From Chrysogorgia sp. JL179-B06 (taxonomy: Eukaryota > Cnidaria > Anthozoa > Scleralcyonacea > Chrysogorgiidae), in assembly GCA_035772405.1 (NCBI GenBank), contig JAYKKM010000032.1:425001-489000 (forward strand): a stretch of 64,000 nucleotides of DNA, written 5' to 3'. The first letter of the stretch is position 1; each line of letters opens with the position of its first letter. A model generated the notes under the pieces. The model was not told the origin of the DNA. It searched no databases and saw only the letters and a program-made list of their open reading frames with translations. The translations under genes and the position numbers were made by a program. This document shows positions 58,961 through 64,000 of this stretch, piece after piece.

Positions 58961-58967
58961 CACCTAC

Positions 58968-59351
58968 CAGCTTTTCATGTTCTGGCAAGCTCCTCCATGT
59001 CCTGTAAATTTTGGTGGATATTGTTTTCGTTTTAAGTTTTCCCGTTGCAAGTTGACTACTTTCTTCCTTCCAAAGTGAATAACCGGTTTTCTTATGCGTT
59101 CTTTGGACATGTACAATTTCTTCTATACCTTTTTTGACGGTGTAAGTCCATTCCGATGCGCAATCTTGCGATGTTTTTTTTGATATTTTAAGAGGTTTAT
59201 CTTCTTCTCTAATATGTGTTTCTTTTTTACATCTTTTTTAATTTTTGGTGTGGATGGTGTAGAGCTTTCTGGTTCCTTTCTGTCAACAATAGGTGACCAG
59301 ATGGTTATTGGCGTTCCTAGCTCGTACACGCTTGCATGAGCGATATTTCCT
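58968..59351 (-). pseudogene. HMG-like exon downstream of Ulp1
   Basis: After the acceptor GACATTTTCAG| it reads RGNIAHASVYELGTPITIWS and a Lys-rich segment (KKDVKKKHILEKKINLLKYQ). A shift in an A6 run near 59125 is followed by KKTGYSLWKEESSQLATG and KIYRTWRSLPEHEKL, which resembles an HMG-box half (GYxLWxKE ... WRxLxExEK). The donor CTG|GTAGGT ends it. The split Arg codon agrees with the preceding exon. Confidence 0.45.
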
Positions 59352-59361
59352 CTGAAAATGT

Positions 59362-59468
59362 CATAATCAGATTGATATGAAATTTTTAAATACAATTCTA
59401 ATTCCTCTGAAATACATTTCATTGTTTCATAATCAGATTGATATGAAATTTTTAAATACAATTCTAAT
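59362..59468. repeat. 66-bp tandem duplication at an intron 3' end
   Basis: CATAATCAGATTGATATGAA ... ACAATTCTAATT occurs at 59362 and again at 59428. It lies just upstream (minus strand) of the HMG-like exon acceptor. Confidence 0.9.
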
Positions 59469-59715
59469 TATATTTAATTTGAACAATACGGATACAACAA
59501 GCTTACCTTCAAATTGGTTCTTTCACGAAGATCAAATTGTCTTTCGGAAACCTCATTTCGTTTAAGGCCTGTTTATCTAAATAGCAAAAATGCGCATAGG
59601 TAGGTATAAATAAAAATTATCTTCTCCAAAACGTTTAAATTTAGGTGGATGCATATATATATATACTGAGGAAATCGACCGGTTATAGACCAATTTATAG
59701 ATTTTGTTTTAATTT

Positions 59716-60816
59716 ACCTGCATGGTACTGGTGGATCACATGGCGTTAGGTTCTGAGAAACCAATCCAGGTGTATGACTAGCATCGTTGTTCTTTTGAAC
59801 GTTTATAGTTCTGCGGTTTACCAGGGCTTTGATTTCATGAAAAACTGAGTTTTTGGAGATTTCAGTGAAGGGAATCTTTCGCAATATATCTGACTGGCGG
59901 ACTTCAAAATAATTAACCGATGGTATATCGTTGGAAGCAGGCTTTTTCGGGATTCTGTTAACTTCAGGTGCATTCTTTAAGAAATTTACCATCCAATAGC
60001 GAATGTTGTTCATGTCTTTGCTTGTATAGATAGGATTATTTGCTTGGTTAACCAAACAATAGGCATTCATACAAGCATAAACTCCACAGTTATATGAATC
60101 GCACTGACGAGGGATGTTATCAGGAGCTATAAACATCAAATTCTGCCGCTGGAAATCGCGATGGCTTGTGTTACAAACAGAGCCTCCAAAAACCCAAGTG
60201 TGAGACCAAATGCTCTAATGTTTACGTTCAACATTGAGTCAAAATAAACAAGAACAGAAGATCTTGGATAGCATGCCATTAACGACCAGTGTAAATTGTA
60301 GTTGATGGGGAATAATAGTAATTCGCACTCCATCGGATCAATAGAAAGCGCCAACCGCAACATACTATTTTTCCATGAACCGGTTTCCAAAATAGTGTAC
60401 AGGTAAGTAGAAAAGGCGTGTGTTTTTGGTTCGGAAACTGAACGCTCAGCTACTATTCCTTGTAAAAACGCGTTGATGACATCATCACTTAACCAGTAAG
60501 AAGGCTTGAGGGTCATTAGATGAACAGAGGATACTGTGCCACAAAAAACGTTTTTCTTATATTTCCATATCTTCTTCACTTCTTGCTGGTCATTGGAAGA
60601 TAGTATCCAGTTATTTTTGTCATATATGTCATGGTTATCAGTGTGTAAATGCACCGTTGTGTCCTCAGCTTGACTGCGATCCCACCGAACACCTTGGACG
60701 TAAAGGCACATGTATACGTTCCTCATAAATTCGTCAGAAGTGACAAGATTTCTGCTATTGACCACCTTGACGAACTCATCATCGTAAAGGATTGCAGTGT
60801 GTTCTGTATTAAACAC
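59716..60816 (-). pseudogene. Ulp1/SENP-type (C48) cysteine peptidase domain
   Basis: Reading down from 60816, MTLKPSYWLSDDVINAFLQG starts the fold. NYNLHWSLMACYP gives the catalytic His, VLVYFDSM the Asp, IPRQCDSYNCGVYACM the oxyanion Gln and the nucleophile Cys. All four key residues are present. One frame change lies between His/Asp and Gln/Cys (about 60150-60180). The exon ends CCATGCAG|GTAAAT, in phase with the next. The family normally removes SUMO-like modifiers. Confidence 0.78.
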
Positions 60817-61949
60817 ATACGAAACAAAGTGGCCACAATTTGTCGCTGGTCCTTTATGCAGAATGGCTGCAAGTAACGTGCACTTGATATCGGTTTCGTC
60901 ATACTGCTCTGCATGCAGTCATTCCTCTCAGGTTAATTATTTTGTCACAGCGAATGGGTGTATAAATTCTCCGTGCATGCCTTGTTGCTGAATTCAATGC
61001 GATTAATCGTAAATGTTAATACATTTGGCATAACTTCAATAAATTCAACGTGGTGAGCAGCTGGCTGGCAATCGCAACGTTTGCATACTTCGTCATCTTC
61101 TGTCGTGAAACGACCATTTGTATGGGTCCAGAGCAACGATTGCAAATTTATTGTGCTTACGCTTGCCGGTATTTGCACGGGATAATTCCACATTACAATA
61201 CTATACTGCCACTTATTTTCTCACAATCTGGAACAAGACAGTTCAATGAGAGTATTTTCCATTGGAAAAGGGATCTGAGTGCATCTTGTTCATCTACAGG
61301 CATTTGAGAACACAGATTGTTTAGGAGACTGTTGAAGAATTCAGATGCATCTTCGTGCACTGCTTTACTTGGAGCCATTCCAATGGCTTTTGCGATTGCT
61401 AATGGACCTTCATGTAAGCAAACAGCAGATTCCTTACTGGAACTACTTCTTAGCCTCTGCAAAGTCGCTGCTGTGACGTGAAGAAGGCTAGAGGGGCCTG
61501 CGGATACTGCGTTGCATGTGTTTAGCAAATCCATTAATGGCGTCGATGTCAGACAGTGTAAAACACTGCTTAGCCAGCAATTTGAACGTTTGTTCTCTAT
61601 ACCTCTATCAGGTTGAATAAGATCAGGGAAGGTGAAATGCTGTTTCTGTATTATATCGCTAACCAAGCGTGTGCTTGAGGATTCGTATGGATTTTGTTCA
61701 CAGTTGGAGTATTCTTCATATAAATCTGAAATCTTGTCAGTGTTTGTTAGATCAGCACGGCACGTTGAGTTCAATATGAAGCTTACAAATGGAACGAAGT
61801 TGACATTTATGCAGTTGGCACAAAAGTAGTTTGTTCCTCTTATTTTAGAAAGACTTTCGCAGAATTCTACACAATCACAATGGAATAGTTCCTGGCACAT
61901 CGTACAAGAAATAGTAGTGACATTATCTCGACGTTGGCGACATATACAG
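60817..61949 (-). pseudogene. PHD finger plus USP-type (C19) ubiquitin peptidase domain
   Basis: At the 5' side CCICRQRRDNVTTISCTMCQ, ELFHCDCVEF and YFCANC form a PHD-type Cys/His finger. The USP domain has the Cys box (NKRSNCWLSSVLHCLTSTPL), an internal zinc-binding-like pair (CLVPDC ... CKRCDC), VMPNVLTFTINR and the His box (CGHFVSYVFNTEHTAILYDD). Frame changes lie near 61193, 60960 and 60890. The His box runs directly into the Ulp1 region with no stop between. The hAT-like MITE at 61950 separates it from the upstream coding part. Confidence 0.75.
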
Positions 61950-62593
61950 TAGGGTGGTCCTTATTTTAATTTTTTAATTTTAATTTTATTTTGTATAGTC
62001 TGACCCTCTTAAATGGTTCCAATTGGGTTAAAAATGCTGTGTGTAAAATTGTATTAAAAACTATTGATATTTAGGGGTAGCTCAAGGTCCCTGAAATTTT
62101 TACTATAGTATCCCTATGAGAAAATCAGCCAAATTGTCCAATATGCTATAAGTCCTCAGGGGAGTGTTGGATTGGTTTAAAAATCCACTAGTGAGTAGTT
62201 TAGACCTGGTTTCCTATTTGACTTTAAGACAAACTTATAGCCAAAAATGTATGGTTTCCGAGATATAGGACTCCAAACTTTTTTAACCAATGAGAATTTT
62301 AAGAACTTTGGAGCCCTATATCTCGGAAACCATACATTTTTGGCTATAAGTTTGTCTTAAAGTCAAATAGGAAACCAGGTCTAAACAATTCTAAACTACT
62401 CCCCTGAGGACTTATAGCATATTGGACAATTTGGCTGATTTTCTCATAGGGATACTATAGTAAAAATTTCAGGGACCTTGAGCTACCCCTAAATATCAAT
62501 AGTTTTTAATACAATTTTACACACAGCATTTTTAACCCAATTGGAACCATTTAAGAGGGTCAGACTATCCAAATTAAAATAAGGACCACCCTA
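61950..62593. mobile_element. 644-bp long-palindrome hAT-like MITE (family P), intact
   Basis: Ends TAGGGTGGTCCTTATTTTAA and TTAAAATAAGGACCACCCTA, with arms of about 310 bp that pair nearly throughout. A perfect 8-bp duplication ATATACAG flanks it (61942-61949 and 62594-62601). It is inserted at the first Cys codons of the PHD region. Confidence 0.92.
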
Positions 62594-62601
62594 ATATACA
62601 G

Positions 62602-63100
62602 CATGGTCCCTGATATTTTTTCATTGCAACGTAGTTATGGTTTTCGTCGGATTTTTTAGGTATAACCTGTTCATCACCTTTTTCATTGTTAAAGATTTCT
62701 TGAAGATACTTTTCCTTGTGTTTGACATTGAGTTGATGCCACATCCTCTGAATCTCTTTTTTTTATGGTGTCGAATCCACTCAATCTTGCTGCAACTTCG
62801 CTCCAAATGTGTTTTTCATATCTGCTATATGCTGCTTTGGATCTTTTGCCATCTAGATTGATGTTCCGCGTGGGTATTTGTGCCAGCACATGGTCGAAAT
62901 ACAACTTCTTATCAGATGGAGAGAGATACTTCCCTTTCTTTTTTTTTGAGCGGGTCGGGCTTGCCTTGTTCCATTCTTCTGCGGGGTCCTGAGTGTTTAT
63001 AGCGCCTTCTTGATCAGAGTTATCTGAACATGCGTCTATAGATTGGAAGAGGTGCATGGCGAGCAGAGCTGTTCAATCTTTTGGAATCTTTGTTTCTTAC
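62602..63100 (-). pseudogene. Myb/SANT-like region, same minus-strand gene
   Basis: It reads KKKGKYLSPSDKKLYFDHVL, RSKAAYSRYEKHIWSEVAAR, then (after a frame change near 62750) RMWHQLNVKHKEKYLQEIFN and up to KKYQGPC, which continues into the PHD cysteines once the MITE is discounted. The helix-rich, Trp-containing pattern fits a Myb/SANT- or MADF-like DNA-binding domain, assigned by pattern only. Confidence 0.5.
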
Positions 63101-64000
63101 TAACACCACTCCCTTGAAGGATACCATCTACGAATTCTCTTTGTAAGGCTTTGTTGTCTTTCCAGTTTTCGCCAATGAAGGTATCTATCCTCAGGTGTCG
63201 CCTTTGAAGGAACAGGTTTTCTTAATTTGGAAAAAATCTTCGATCTGGCCATTGGTGTTGTTATTCTTCTGGTAGTTTCTCACGTCTTGTATGTCCTTCA
63301 TACTATACTTAGTACTGTAATTTGCACTGTGCCTTTTAAGATCTCCGAGAAGCAAACCAGACCAAAGGACGCAAGTTGGAAGATATTTTTTCACGACTAA
63401 ATCAAAATATTTCGGCATGAAGTACTTGTTCAATTCACCAACGTCCAATAGTACGATATAAAACGTCGAAGTAGACTTCATTGACCTCCATTGTCTCCAA
63501 TTCCTTGTTCCAGTATCGATGCATTGAAATGCTGGTAACCTTCTTCGTGTCTATGTCGACGTCTGGAAATTCTCTTTCATTTTCGACTTCCTGATTCTGT
63601 GAATTGTATTTGTCGAGAGCTTCGATCTCTTCTAAGGTACTTTAATCAAAATTATGAATATTTTCGGAAAATTCATCTAATTTTTTCACCAATCCTTCAT
63701 CGACAAATTTACTCTTAAATATAGGATGTCCTAGATGAACGATATGACTCATTTCCTTTAGAGTAGTGCAGGAAATAAGTCGCCCAAAGAAGCGCATGGC
63801 GATGTGAATTTGACTACCTGTCGGAAGACCTTTTTCACAAAGTTCTTTCGCGTGTCTCTTGATTATTTGCATCATATGTGCAGAACAGACATGATGGATC
63901 GTTTTGCAAACTTCACTTTCTTTCGCTTCTCCCATGACGATACGGTAACCACGCTCCAGAAATTCATCAGTTGTTTCATTGTTAAATTCTCGAAGACAAG
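63101..64000 (-). pseudogene. transposase-like region, 5' end beyond the window
   Basis: The translation is open at the window edge (EFLERGYRIVMGEAKESEV, HHVCSAHMMQIIKRHAKELC). It passes an in-frame TAA at about 63642 and continues STLEEIEALDKYNSQNQEVE. After a frame change near 63480 comes NKYFMPKYFDLVVKKYLPTC, VLWSGLLLGDLKRH and GQIEDFFQIKK. C-x2-H followed later by PxLWSGLLLGD and a Glu-containing IEDFF segment resembles the second half of RNase H-fold transposases. I cannot name the superfamily. Confidence 0.5.

Overview
The window is animal nuclear DNA: AT-rich, intron-containing, saturated with mobile elements and long (AT)n tracts. A single-exon rhodopsin-like GPCR, a FUT10/11-type fucosyltransferase and the repeat mix (CR1-like and RTE-like LINEs, Penelope-like elements, a Polinton-type ATPase remnant, CACTA, MULE, hAT and TTAA-flanked elements, tRNA-derived SINEs) suggest a marine invertebrate, most likely a cnidarian. 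That placement is inference; no species-level marker was seen.

Only two genes look like intact host genes. One is a class A GPCR on + (7854-8969). The other is an alpha-1,3-fucosyltransferase of the FUT10/FUT11 type on -, which I assemble from three exons (50578-50374, 37133-36861, 34766-33787) whose splice phases agree and give 485 residues. Its 13.2 kb first intron carries much of the mobile DNA between 37 and 50 kb.

Layout. 1-3.4 kb: Penelope-like tail, LINE tail and a broken Polinton-like packaging ATPase. 3.4-13 kb: MITEs, a 20-bp satellite inside a hAT-like element, a HECT-like pseudogene, the GPCR, SINEs and AT tracts. 13-18.3 kb: a decayed LINE, a vertnin-like fragment and a KIAA1586-like hAT-derived pseudogene. 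18.3-30.5 kb: a CR1-like LINE (2A-like motif, SGNH esterase, APE endonuclease, RT) split by an 8,072-bp CACTA-like transposon, itself full of palindromic MITEs and remnants of a spliced gene. 30.5-33.8 kb: another LINE fragment and unique sequence. 33.8-50.6 kb: the fucosyltransferase and its TE-filled introns (Penelope-like element with inverted terminal repeats, 1,970-bp MULE, hAT and TTAA-type MITEs). 50.6-58 kb: mostly unassigned, with MITEs and TE fragments. 58.2-64 kb: a decayed minus-strand coding region that joins transposase-like sequence, a Myb/SANT-like region, a PHD finger, a USP-type (C19) peptidase, an Ulp1-type (C48) peptidase and an HMG-like tail; it runs off the window end.

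The most unusual item is this last protein, which pairs a deubiquitinase-like and a SUMO-protease-like domain with transposase-like sequence. The most instructive structures are the nested insertions, where target-site duplications give the order of events.
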